Made by a program: the position numbers and the translations under genes. Positions 14,752-20,603 of a stretch of 35,107 nucleotides of DNA are shown piece by piece. Position 1 is the stretch's first letter; each line of letters begins with the position of its first letter. Origin of the DNA: a virus. The notes beneath the pieces were generated by a model, which searched no databases, was not told the DNA's origin, and saw only the letters and a program-made list of their open reading frames with translations. The stretch is from IMG/VR virus record IMGVR_UViG_3300044568_000303, positions 1 to 35,107 of that record, one strand, 5' to 3'.

Positions 14752-14991
14752 ATGAAACACTTAATTTGCTATGCATACCCTACTTCAGACCTTGCAAACA
14801 AGGTTGGAAAACATGGTTATGTTGTCAACGATACATACCAATTCGATGAGTATTCAGATGCATTGGCATTTGCTCAAACATTAGGCACAGACCCTGACAG
14901 ATGGTCAATAGACCATCCTGCAAACTCTACATTCTTGCAAGATGCACAACGACTGAAAGCCTACCATTCAAGAAACAAGGTGACAACATGA
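14752..14991 (+). CDS. 79-aa early protein of unknown function
   Basis: The start is chosen at the ATG at 14752, which has GAGAGG about 8 nt upstream; earlier in-frame codons lie within the promoter. The protein (MKHLICYAYPTSDLANKVGK, then DEYSDALAFAQTLGTDPDRW) is a mixed alpha/beta small protein with no family I recognise. It is the first gene of early operon I and overlaps the next gene by ATGA. Confidence 0.6.
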   Translation: MKHLICYAYPTSDLANKVGKHGYVVNDTYQFDEYSDALAFAQTLGTDPDRWSIDHPANSTFLQDAQRLKAYHSRNKVTT

Positions 14992-15077
14992 AAACAGATA
15001 AAACTGAGATTCTTTGGGGCATTGTTTGCGTGGTAGTGTTTGCCTTTATCGGCGTTTTATTGGCTTGGAGAGGCTAA
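14988..15077 (+). CDS. 29-aa single-pass membrane microprotein
   Basis: It starts at the ATGA overlap with the previous stop. Residues 8-26 (ILWGIVCVVVFAFIGVLLA) are one continuous hydrophobic helix, followed by WRG. The length, coupling and clean hydrophobic block make it a credible membrane microprotein. The function is unknown; early phage microproteins of this kind often act on the host envelope, which is inference. Confidence 0.5.
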   Translation: MKTDKTEILWGIVCVVVFAFIGVLLAWRG

Positions 15078-15146
15078 GAGTCCAAACCATTGCCTCACTT
15101 GTGGGGCTTTGGCCTGTGCTTTTGCAGGGTTCAATAGGTGTTAATC

Positions 15147-15440
15147 ATGAATGATACAAAATACAATGGGTGGACAAACTACGCCACTTGGCGGGTTAAG
15201 TTGGAAATATTTGACAACATACCAATTCAAGAATTGTCGGATGGTGTTGACGATGCACAACCCAACATCTATGAAATAAGTCTGTCACTCAAAAACCTTG
15301 CTGAATACTATATTGAATGTGATTCGACAGGGTTTGCTCGAGACTATGCACTTGCATTCTTGCAAGAAGTTAATTGGTACGAAATAGCTCAGCATTTGGT
15401 AAATGACTACATTGCCGAGAATCAAGAGGTGACAGAATGA
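15147..15440 (+). CDS. DUF7249-like early protein
   Basis: A 97-aa acidic protein starting MNDTKYNGWTNYATWRVKLE. The K-Y-N-G-W-x-N-Y-x-T-W-x-V start is the hallmark of a phage family (DUF7249 as I recall it), usually found among early small genes. The role is unknown. The chosen start has AGGTG about 8 nt upstream; an earlier in-frame codon at 15138 is less likely. It overlaps the next gene by ATGA. Confidence 0.68.
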   Translation: MNDTKYNGWTNYATWRVKLEIFDNIPIQELSDGVDDAQPNIYEISLSLKNLAEYYIECDSTGFARDYALAFLQEVNWYEIAQHLVNDYIAENQEVTE

Positions 15441-15601
15441 CTTATTACGATCAAGAGTTCACAAAACTAAACAACAGACAAGCAGACCTAAAACTTGTCA
15501 GTGTTGATGGTCAGACCCGTTGGTTGACAGTTTCACCCGAACAAGTCCAGGCCATCTTGGAAATTTTGAACGAAAAAGAAAAAGCAGCGGTGACAACATG
15601 A
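15437..15601 (+). CDS. 54-aa early protein, translationally coupled
   Basis: The frame begins at the ATGA at 15437 and ends at another ATGA at 15598, so it is coupled on both sides. It reads MTYYDQEFTKLNNRQADLKL, then WLTVSPEQVQAILEILNEKE. Mixed charge, probably a helix-beta-helix fold. No family recognised. The perfect fit between neighbours is the main evidence. Confidence 0.55.
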   Translation: MTYYDQEFTKLNNRQADLKLVSVDGQTRWLTVSPEQVQAILEILNEKEKAAVTT

Positions 15602-15819
15602 TAAAAGCCACTTATGAGTCCCAAAATTTCACTTTCACAGCCTACGGGGAAACCGAAACCTATGCAATAAATACCCTAAAAAGAGGGTTAGACCAACACA
15701 CAACAGACTATGACTTAGATGTTGGGTGGTGGCACAAATTTTCTAATGACATCTTTGTGGAAAAAATCGAATTAAACAAAGCCTACAGGGACAGCGAACT
15801 TTTAAAGGTGACAGCATGA
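15598..15819 (+). CDS. 73-aa early protein of unknown function
   Basis: Starts at the ATGA overlap (15598) rather than at upstream in-frame codons, which lie inside the previous gene. It reads MIKATYESQNFTFTAYGETE, then TLKRGLDQHTTDYDLDVGWW. It has a beta start and then a helix with paired aromatics. No recognised family. Coupled to the next gene at 15816. Confidence 0.55.
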   Translation: MIKATYESQNFTFTAYGETETYAINTLKRGLDQHTTDYDLDVGWWHKFSNDIFVEKIELNKAYRDSELLKVTA

Positions 15820-16028
15820 TTGATACGCATTGGTTGGAAAACCCTGTAAGGCTTGAAGTTGACCATAACAACCTGACAGCCGCATTGTTTGAGCTTTACG
15901 ACATAAAAGCAGCACTGTCGCAAAAAGTCCTAAAGCAAACATATAACGCTGATTTTGATGACCACACAGTCGAATCAGGCTTAGATTCTGTAATTGAATT
16001 CCTGCAAAGCCTAGAGGGTCAACTATGA
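15816..16028 (+). CDS. 70-aa acidic early protein
   Basis: It starts MIDTHWLENPVRLEVDHNNL and is acidic, with a helical end (SGLDSVIEFLQSLEGQL). Both ends overlap neighbours by ATGA. No family is recognised. A small acidic early phage protein could be a DNA mimic or host-factor inhibitor, but there is no direct evidence. Confidence 0.55.
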   Translation: MIDTHWLENPVRLEVDHNNLTAALFELYDIKAALSQKVLKQTYNADFDDHTVESGLDSVIEFLQSLEGQL

Positions 16029-16081
16029 TTTATGCCACAGTTGCCTTATTGCTTAGGATAATTTTTCGCAAACAAACTTAA
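16025..16081 (+). CDS. 18-aa hydrophobic microprotein (putative)
   Basis: ATG at 16025 overlaps the previous stop by ATGA, and the frame ends after 18 codons: MIYATVALLLRIIFRKQT. Nearly all of the first 14 residues are hydrophobic, with a basic end, like a minimal membrane peptide. Evidence is limited to the coupling and composition. Confidence 0.35.
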   Translation: MIYATVALLLRIIFRKQT

Positions 16082-16093
16082 AAGGTGTTAAAA

Positions 16094-16387
16094 ATGACAA
16101 ACGATAAAACATGGTGGGTTAGCGGATGCGGCCGAATTGAATTGCAAATTGATCTAATTGACGCTAAGGCTTGCAGTCATTCTGGATCATGTGATTCTGA
16201 CGTTGAATGGCTAAAGGGATGTCCTTACGTTATAGAGCAAACCAATAAATTAGATAAAACGGCGCTTGCTGATGTTTTGCGGGAATATGGCGCTTGGGAT
16301 GATGGGGATTTAGCAAACCATGACGCAAACATTGACCGCATTTTATGGATTGCTTGCTGCGATATTGTCGAATATGAATTTGAATAA
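16094..16387 (+). CDS. 97-aa conserved phage hypothetical with C-terminal D-H-D-A-N helix
   Basis: The start at the ATG at 16094 has AAAGGTG 7 nt upstream. The N-terminus (MTNDKTWWVSGCGRIELQID) is beta-rich with several Cys. The C-terminal half (DVLREYGAWDDGDLANHDAN, then RILWIACCDIVEYE) is a helix pair seen in many proteobacterial phage early proteins. The function is not known to me. It is the last gene of early operon I and is followed after 24 nt by a strong terminator. Confidence 0.62.
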   Translation: MTNDKTWWVSGCGRIELQIDLIDAKACSHSGSCDSDVEWLKGCPYVIEQTNKLDKTALADVLREYGAWDDGDLANHDANIDRILWIACCDIVEYEFE

Positions 16388-16411
16388 AGTTAGTGAGCAC
16401 TTTCCTAAATT

Positions 16412-16431
16412 AAGCCCTTCGGGGCTTTTTT
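16412..16431 (+). terminator. Rho-independent terminator of early operon I
   Basis: AAGCCC, a TTCG tetraloop, GGGCTT, then T to 16431. A textbook stable hairpin with a U-run, just after the last gene of the operon. It also separates the rightward operon from the converging leftward operon that ends at 16485. Confidence 0.88.
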
Positions 16432-16484
16432 CTTGTCTGCCTATACCCTACCCTTCCCAAGCCAAAAAACCCGCCTAAAACGGC

Positions 16485-16739
16485 CTATAAATCGTCTGCA
16501 AGGTCATCGTCAACAAACAAACAGATTCCGACATGGTTAAGGTCATGGTCAGGCCGCAAACCAACACGCCAAAAATGTGCCGCCCAACGCACAGAAACAC
16601 GTGCGCCTTCAGCTATCGAGCCGCTGCCAATGTGGGCAAGTGCCTCTTTTTCTTGGTCTGAATAGTAAACAACTTGGCCTTTTTTGCCTTGTGGGTTTCT
16701 AGGGTCAAATGTTTTTGGCTTGGATTCCATTGAGTTCAT
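16485..16739 (-). CDS. 84-aa hypothetical protein, last gene of early left operon
   Basis: The start is uncertain: the ATG at 16739 gives MNSMESKPKTFDPRNPQGKK; an ATG at 16757 would add six residues. It overlaps the RuvC-like gene by over 30 nt. The sequence continues YYSDQEKEALAHIGSGSIAE, then RVSVRWAAHFWRVGLRPDHD and an acidic end (FVDDDLADDL). The E-G-A-R-V-S-V-R segment looks like a DNA-contact or recognition helix region, but no family is recognised. Confidence 0.5.
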   Translation of the reverse strand: MNSMESKPKTFDPRNPQGKKGQVVYYSDQEKEALAHIGSGSIAEGARVSVRWAAHFWRVGLRPDHDLNHVGICLFVDDDLADDL

Positions 16740-17184
16740 GCCTGAGATATTCTGCAATTAGTAGGGCTTCGGCTTTGTTTATGTCCTTCTTTAACTTTAG
16801 TTTGGCTTCAGGCCACAGGTAACGTGCCATGTCTAACGATTCATTTTTGTCTGCTGTCAGGTGAAAGTGCTTTTTCCACTTCTGCGGGGTGACAAGATGC
16901 ACAGGGTATCGGGTCAACTGACAAACTGCTGAAATGACACCCACAGCACGCCCAAACGAAAAGGTAGAGCTAACCCCTTGATTCGGCATTGAATGGACTT
17001 GTTCCATGCAAATCTCTGCCCCTTCTTTGGGGTCAACTAGGCCAAGAATCCTGCTTTTGAAAACCAAGGCCAAGATGTGCTTGTCTTGGTGCTCGATGTT
17101 AAAGGCTTCCAAGTAATTGCCATGATGGTCAACTGCCCCAAGTGCGCCATTGATGCTGCCTGGGTCAATCCCGATATAAATCAT
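16705..17184 (-). CDS. RuvC-like Holliday-junction resolvase
   Basis: A 159-aa RNase H-fold nuclease. MIYIGIDPGSINGALGAVD gives the first strand with catalytic Asp7. EICMEQVHSMPNQG supplies Glu61. The last motif KKDINKAEALLIAEYL supplies Asp134 with Glu139, in place of the usual D-H-x-x-D. The length matches RuvC (about 170 aa). It would resolve branched or recombining phage DNA before packaging and complements the annealase/exonuclease pair in the rightward operon. It starts in an ATGA overlap with the gene upstream. Confidence 0.82.
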   Translation of the reverse strand: MIYIGIDPGSINGALGAVDHHGNYLEAFNIEHQDKHILALVFKSRILGLVDPKEGAEICMEQVHSMPNQGVSSTFSFGRAVGVISAVCQLTRYPVHLVTPQKWKKHFHLTADKNESLDMARYLWPEAKLKLKKDINKAEALLIAEYLRHELNGIQAKNI

Positions 17185-17420
17185 TGATTTTCCTTAACTT
17201 TTTGCAAAAACTCTGCTTGGATGCCGTTGTAATAGCCATAAATGTCATTCTCCAACTCTTTCACCCTGTGCCAAGCATGGTGTTTGAACCCCTGAGTTTT
17301 CGCCATCCTGACAAGATGCAATAAGGTCTGATACCGATGTTCCTCGAAGGTCGCCGCAAACCCATAAGGCTCTTGTGACTGCGAGATTGGAATAGTTGTT
17401 GATTCCATTTTTGATTTCAT
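17181..17420 (-). CDS. Small DUF7696-like helical protein (frame B)
   Basis: Ends in an ATGA overlap with the RuvC-like gene. From the ATG at 17420 it reads MKSKMESTTIPISQSQEPYG, then FEEHRYQTLLHLVRMAKTQG and a helix with YYNGIQAEFLQKVKENQ. The middle resembles short phage proteins with an E-x-x-R-x-x-x-x-V-R-x-V-L core (DUF7696 type). It overlaps the frame-A gene 17245-17451 for most of its length. The start is uncertain, because upstream in-frame TTG at 17441 also exists. Confidence 0.5.
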   Translation of the reverse strand: MKSKMESTTIPISQSQEPYGFAATFEEHRYQTLLHLVRMAKTQGFKHHAWHRVKELENDIYGYYNGIQAEFLQKVKENQ

Positions 17421-17451
17421 CAAGTAGTTGGTTTGCTTCAATTCTGGTCAT
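17245..17451 (-). CDS. Small phage protein with MTRxEAxxLLD start (frame A)
   Basis: An ATG at 17451, directly after a TAA (the stop of the overprinted frame across the methyltransferase), opens 68 codons: MTRIEANQLLDEIKNGINNY, then LAVTRALWVCGDLRG. This start is characteristic of short phage proteins of the M-T-x-x-E-A-x-x-L-L-D ... T-G-D-L kind. The tail (CQDGENSGVQTPCLAQ) looks less natural, as if the original C-terminus was lost where frame B took over. Confidence 0.45.
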   Translation of the reverse strand: MTRIEANQLLDEIKNGINNYSNLAVTRALWVCGDLRGTSVSDLIASCQDGENSGVQTPCLAQGERVGE

Positions 17452-18271
17452 TTAAGATTCTCCAAGCTGTTGCTGCACACAATGGAACTTGTCCATTTCC
17501 AATGGCTTTAAGTCTGTCCACTCTAGAGGCCATCCCATCAACCACTCTGTCCACGTTGGGTTCAGCTTCCCACCATTGTGCAGACCCGATACCTGCTCTC
17601 CAAGGTTTCCCTTGCCTCTGTCCCTCAAGGCATGACGAGAATCCTGTGCTTTTGGAGTTCCCCACATATTGCGACTTGGGTATTTCTGTGCAAATCCCGC
17701 TAGATTCATTGTGTACCTTTTCCCCGCCAATGTTGATGGGCTGTTGTGATTTGCGCCACCGGTGCTGCTTGTTGGGGTTGGAACTAGCGACAATCCAGAT
17801 TCGTTCTCGTTTGTGCTTTGCACCAATGTCGGCAGCAGATATAACTCCCCACCGACTGTCATACCCCATTGCGGTAAGGTCTGCAAGGACTCGTTCAAGT
17901 CCTCTAGTAACGAGCATTGGACTGTTCTCCACAAATGCATATCTTGGTCGAACCTCGCCAATAATCCGTGCCATTTCTCGCCACATTCCGCTTCGTTCTC
18001 CATCGAGTCCATCTCCATTTCCTGCAACTGAGATGTCCTGGCATGGAAATCCTCCAGATACAACGTCAACAATTCCTCGCCAAGGTTTGCCATCAAAGGT
18101 TTGTACGTCATCCCAAATCGGGAAAGGCGGGAGAAGTCTGTCATTTTGTCGGGCGCACAGTACGCTTGCGGGATAGGGTTCCCACTCGACTGCACAGACT
18201 GTTCTCCATCCAAGGAGTTTTCCCCCAAGTATTCCTCCACCAGCACCTGCGAAAAGAGCCAACTCATTCAT
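17438..18271 (-). CDS. dcm: DNA cytosine-5 methyltransferase
   Basis: A 277-aa enzyme with motif I LFAGAGGGILGG (6-17), motif IV GGFPCQDIS with catalytic Cys77, the ENx motif as FVENS (113-117, usually ENV), motif VIII AKHKRERIWIVA (151-162) and motif IX/X SRVDRLKAIGNGQVP (249-263). It transfers a methyl group from SAM to cytosine. The target-recognition part (about 165-235) is short. There is no cognate restriction enzyme, so it is an orphan, likely protecting phage DNA or regulating expression. The start overlaps the DUF1376 stop by ATGA. A second long frame lies almost fully inside it. Confidence 0.9.
   Translation of the reverse strand: MNELALFAGAGGGILGGKLLGWRTVCAVEWEPYPASVLCARQNDRLLPPFPIWDDVQTFDGKPWRGIVDVVSGGFPCQDISVAGNGDGLDGERSGMWREMARIIGEVRPRYAFVENSPMLVTRGLERVLADLTAMGYDSRWGVISAADIGAKHKRERIWIVASSNPNKQHRWRKSQQPINIGGEKVHNESSGICTEIPKSQYVGNSKSTGFSSCLEGQRQGKPWRAGIGSAQWWEAEPNVDRVVDGMASRVDRLKAIGNGQVPLCAATAWRILNDQN
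17452..18267 (-). CDS. Overprinted 271-aa frame inside the methyltransferase gene (putative)
   Basis: Same strand, different frame, open from ATG 18267 (the two starts share ATGAATG) to a TAA at 17452 that directly abuts the ATG of the next gene at 17451. The protein is Trp-rich: MSWLFSQVLVEEYLGENSLD ... LSRFGMTYKPLMANLGEE ... CGEKWHGLLARFDQ ... a Thr-Pro-rich centre ... LNPTWTEWLMGWPLEWTDLK. I recall similar Trp-rich sequences ending in N-P-x-W-x-E-W-L-M-G-W-P among phage hypothetical proteins, which suggests the frame is conserved, but I cannot verify that. Conservation of the methyltransferase motifs could produce it passively. Confidence 0.4.
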   Translation of the reverse strand: MSWLFSQVLVEEYLGENSLDGEQSVQSSGNPIPQAYCAPDKMTDFSRLSRFGMTYKPLMANLGEELLTLYLEDFHARTSQLQEMEMDSMENEAECGEKWHGLLARFDQDMHLWRTVQCSLLEDLNESLQTLPQWGMTVGGELYLLPTLVQSTNENESGLSLVPTPTSSTGGANHNSPSTLAGKRYTMNLAGFAQKYPSRNMWGTPKAQDSRHALRDRGKGNLGEQVSGLHNGGKLNPTWTEWLMGWPLEWTDLKPLEMDKFHCVQQQLGES

Positions 18272-19041
18272 ACCACCTTTCCTTTCAAACCATCACGAAT
18301 CATCCTGAGAATCTCAGGGTTAGGCTTGGCAGTCTTGTAATCTTCATCCAACTTTTGCAGGGCAGGGTCACGGGATGAGCTTGAGGGTACTGTCACCTTT
18401 GCAATGTCCGCAGGGTTTAAACGCTCTTGACGCTGATTCCTCACCCAATTACGCCATGTTGCTTGCCAGTCCAGCTTGACACCAGCAGCACCAGCTTTAG
18501 CAATCCAGAAGTCTTTGAACTGTTCGCCCACTTTTTGAGGATTTAGGTCAGGTCGTTCCTGTCTTGCCCAACTTTCCCAATCTTCTGGCAAAACCCAATC
18601 AGCAGAAAGGCGTGAGCCTTTGCTTGCTCTACTAATTGGTTTATGGTTATTGGTTATTGGTTCTTGGTTGCCTTTTGATTGGGTTTCATTTGGTAACCTA
18701 GAAGAAACCGAATGGGTTTTAGATGGCCTGCCACCTAGCTTTCCATTGCGTCTATTCTTTTCAGCATTCTCTTGGTAGTCCAGTATTTCGACCCTGATGC
18801 GCTTTTGAAAGTACCCATCATCAGACTTTTCAAAGAACTCTGACAACACATTTTCAAGAGCTTGTTGCTCATCAATAGAACCCAAACGTAACCGCCTAAA
18901 AACCACTTGGGTTTCCAATGGAATTGGCTTTTCATCTAGGTATTGCCAATCTATCAACTGCCTGTAGACACCATGCTCAAGGGTTGATAAGTGGCTTGTG
19001 TCTTTTCTGTAATCTGCGATGTTGAATTTATAATAGTGCAT
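18268..19041 (-). CDS. DUF1376 replication initiation / replisome organiser protein
   Basis: A 257-aa protein. The N-terminal 90 residues (MHYYKFNIADYRKDTSHLST, LEHGVYRQLIDWQYLDEKPI, then EFFEKSDDGYFQKRIR) are a classical DUF1376 domain, found in phage replication proteins. It is followed by a basic linker (RRNGKLGGRPS), an Asn/Ser-rich stretch, and a C-terminal module (WVLPEDWESWARQERPDLNP, then FWIAKAGAAGVKLDWQATWR and NWVRNQ), typical of phage replication organisers. No polymerase or helicase is in the window, so this is the main candidate initiator. It overlaps the 78-aa gene by 1 nt and the methyltransferase by ATGA. Confidence 0.8.
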   Translation of the reverse strand: MHYYKFNIADYRKDTSHLSTLEHGVYRQLIDWQYLDEKPIPLETQVVFRRLRLGSIDEQQALENVLSEFFEKSDDGYFQKRIRVEILDYQENAEKNRRNGKLGGRPSKTHSVSSRLPNETQSKGNQEPITNNHKPISRASKGSRLSADWVLPEDWESWARQERPDLNPQKVGEQFKDFWIAKAGAAGVKLDWQATWRNWVRNQRQERLNPADIAKVTVPSSSSRDPALQKLDEDYKTAKPNPEILRMIRDGLKGKVV

Positions 19042-19277
19042 TATTCAATCCAATCCGCATGACCAGCAATGAAAACGACCAAGTATCTTTCGGTCTTTTG
19101 CTCATCTCTTAATCGGATAGCTTCTTTGTAAGCAGAAGAATAGGAGTCATGTGCTGCGGTGAATCTAATGCTGTGCATATGTCTAGATTGCCGCATAACT
19201 GCAAATTTCCCTAAGAATTGCTCTAAGGGTCTGTCGCCAATCTTAAAATTTGGCTTCTTCAGTGTCAGTGTTGCCAT
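19041..19277 (-). CDS. 78-aa protein preceding the replication gene
   Basis: It reads MATLTLKKPNFKIGDRPLEQ, then FLGKFAVMRQSRHMHSIRFT and RDEQKTERYLVVFIAGHADW. Mixed alpha/beta, basic in the first half. No recognised family. It shares its stop base with the DUF1376 start, so the two are co-translated and may work together. A 113-nt gap with hairpin-forming sequence precedes it. Confidence 0.55.
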   Translation of the reverse strand: MATLTLKKPNFKIGDRPLEQFLGKFAVMRQSRHMHSIRFTAAHDSYSSAYKEAIRLRDEQKTERYLVVFIAGHADWIE

Positions 19278-19390
19278 TTTTAACCTTACGTCATCGGTTG
19301 TCGTTACAAAATAATGGCGGCAGGGCGGTAACGAATCGCCTTTTCGGAAGGGAGATCAACCCCTGTCCTAGCCGTGTTCTGAAAATTCTA

Positions 19391-19741
19391 TCACACGAAA
19401 CTGTTGCTGAATCGACTTTTATGCTCAAGAAAATCTAAAGCACCCCTACGATGAACAAGGTCTTTCCAGTTCCCTTGGACATAAGTCTCATGTGTCGTGC
19501 CATTGGCATGGCGTGGTGAATTCTCTGATTTAGTCTCAATCAACTTCATCCGACCAGAGTTGGTCAAATGCCACATATCGCCAATCTCCACCACCAAACC
19601 ATTCATTTCAAGGTTTTTCAGGTGGGTTAGGCAGTGATACGAGCCGGGCGAATAAGTCTCTGTTGTGGTGAACGAAACGCTACTTCTAGCTCCGTTTGTC
19701 AGACGTTTGAGGGTTTGCAGTTGTGGAATTGACAGTTTCAT
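19391..19741 (-). CDS. Winged-helix-like small protein
   Basis: A 116-aa protein: MKLSIPQLQTLKRLTNGARS, then GSYHCLTHLKNLEMNGLVVE and WHLTNSGRMKLIETKSEN. The layout (helix, then a helix with L-x-x-L-x-x-x-G-L-V, then a wing-like strand and L-T-x-x-G) fits a winged helix-turn-helix of the MarR/phage type. It could regulate early genes. It overlaps the ribbon-helix-helix-like gene by 56 nt. DNA binding is inferred from the fold pattern only. Confidence 0.55.
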   Translation of the reverse strand: MKLSIPQLQTLKRLTNGARSSVSFTTTETYSPGSYHCLTHLKNLEMNGLVVEIGDMWHLTNSGRMKLIETKSENSPRHANGTTHETYVQGNWKDLVHRRGALDFLEHKSRFSNSFV

Positions 19742-19889
19742 TGTTTAACTTCTTGTTGATGGATTGTGCCAACAGTTTACGCAACCAGTTGGCTCCTCCA
19801 AGGTTTTTGAACTCATCTCTGAGGCTTGCAGTGACTCTGACAGCAATTTGAATGCTTGAGCCTGTGATTTCTGAGGGTGGTCTTGGCAT
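19686..19889 (-). CDS. Ribbon-helix-helix-like DNA-binding regulator (putative)
   Basis: A 67-aa protein and the first gene of the leftward early operon. MPRPPSEITGSSIQIAVRVT gives a basic arm and a beta strand (IQIAVRVT), followed by ASLRDEFKNLGGANWLRKLL, two short helices, as in Arc/MetJ-like repressors and similar phage proteins. It sits next to a 17-bp palindrome, so autoregulation through that site is plausible. The C-terminus is a Thr/Asn-rich tail that overlaps the next gene. Binding site and dimerisation are inferred. Confidence 0.55.
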   Translation of the reverse strand: MPRPPSEITGSSIQIAVRVTASLRDEFKNLGGANWLRKLLAQSINKKLNNETVNSTTANPQTSDKRS

Positions 19890-19908
19890 AGTGCTAGGAT
19901 TGTAATAC

Positions 19909-19925
19909 TGTCAAACAGTTTGACA
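19909..19925. promoter_or_regulatory. 17-bp palindromic operator between divergent early operons
   Basis: TGTCAAAC-A-GTTTGACA is a perfect palindrome about a central base. It contains a TTGACA hexamer on each strand, so a bound protein would block both divergent promoters. The 9-mer TGTCAAACA / TGTTTGACA also occurs at 14285-14293 and 14680-14688. The adjacent ribbon-helix-helix-like gene is the likely source of the regulator. Confidence 0.65.
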
Positions 19926-19948
19926 CTAAGGGAAAGTCCCTATACCAT
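19920..19948 (+). promoter_or_regulatory. Early rightward promoter of operon II
   Basis: Perfect TTGACA (19920-19925), 17-nt spacer, TACCAT (19943-19948). The -35 is the right half of the palindrome. It drives the operon beginning at 20001. The leader before that gene (ACTTGAGAGGTGTCAACATG) resembles the one before 14752, hinting that the two early operons share a leader design. Confidence 0.6.
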
Positions 19949-20000
19949 CACAATCATTCTGTCTGACAATACAGATTCCAACAACTTGAGAGGTGTCAAC

Positions 20001-20210
20001 ATGGAAATCATTGAAAACTTTTATAGCGAAGAACTAGAGAAAGATGTCACTGTTGTTTTGACTTGGTACGACTATGACGTAGCTACCAATTACCTTGACT
20101 TTGATTGGGAAGCCCAAGACGAGACTGGCAAGGACGTTCGCAACGAATTGTCTGGCGCAGAAGAAGACGAGTGTGAACGCATTGCTCGCAGATATGCCAA
20201 GTCACTATGA
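20001..20210 (+). CDS. 69-aa acidic early protein
   Basis: The start at 20001 has GAGAGGTG about 8 nt upstream; the region before it is promoter. It reads MEIIENFYSEELEKDVTVVL, then YLDFDWEAQDETGKDVRNEL and ECERIARRYAKSL. It is very acidic, with a beta-hairpin-like start and a final helix. No recognised family. First gene of operon II and coupled to the next by ATGA. Confidence 0.6.
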   Translation: MEIIENFYSEELEKDVTVVLTWYDYDVATNYLDFDWEAQDETGKDVRNELSGAEEDECERIARRYAKSL

Positions 20211-20416
20211 CCTACGCACAAGCGTTTATCAGGATATTGTTGCTGGTGGCCTTGTCCATTAGCATCTTTATCCATACAGAGCCTCGCACAGAGCCTTTAA
20301 GCCCTCAAGAGATACGAGAGAAGGGTAAGGTTAGGTCGGCAGAGAAAGCCTGTTTAAACATGAAGAAAGCCAAAAGGAAAAAGCATGAACGATTCTGCTC
20401 AAAGTATCTGGCGTAA
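20207..20416 (+). CDS. 69-aa protein with N-terminal membrane segment
   Basis: Starts at ATGA (20207). Residues 7-23 (FIRILLLVALSISIFIH) form a signal-anchor or transmembrane helix, and the rest is basic (PLSPQEIREKGKVRSAEKAC, then KKAKRKKHERFCSKYLA). Two Cys in the tail could form a disulfide if exported. Unknown function. It overlaps the following gene by 32 nt. Confidence 0.55.
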   Translation: MTYAQAFIRILLLVALSISIFIHTEPRTEPLSPQEIREKGKVRSAEKACLNMKKAKRKKHERFCSKYLA

Positions 20417-20603
20417 ACGTCAGATTGAATCTAGGGTTGAAGTTGTTGAACAAGAGATAGGCCAGTTGAAGCAGCGGGTGGAGTCTTTGAACCCCTACCG
20501 AGACACAGTGATTGATGAAGTAGCTGATGCCATCTTGAAGATGGAAGGGTTTGGTCAAGATACGTTGCACAGTTTTGCTATTTACATTCGAGGTTTGAAA
20601 TGA
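20385..20603 (+). CDS. 72-aa coiled-coil early protein
   Basis: It reads MNDSAQSIWRKRQIESRVEV, then VEQEIGQLKQRVESLNPYRD, a heptad-repeat coiled coil over residues 14-36, and a helical C-terminal part. It starts inside the previous gene (32-nt overlap), with AAAAGG-like bases upstream, and ends in an ATGA overlap with the next. Probably a small oligomeric protein. No family recognised. Confidence 0.55.
   Translation: MNDSAQSIWRKRQIESRVEVVEQEIGQLKQRVESLNPYRDTVIDEVADAILKMEGFGQDTLHSFAIYIRGLK

Noticed and set aside
17433-18176. 247-codon open frame on the plus strand across the methyltransferase gene
   Set aside because: Antisense to a clear enzyme gene, with Ser/Pro/Leu-rich composition and no ribosome site or operon partner. 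It was used only as a caution on the overprinting claim.
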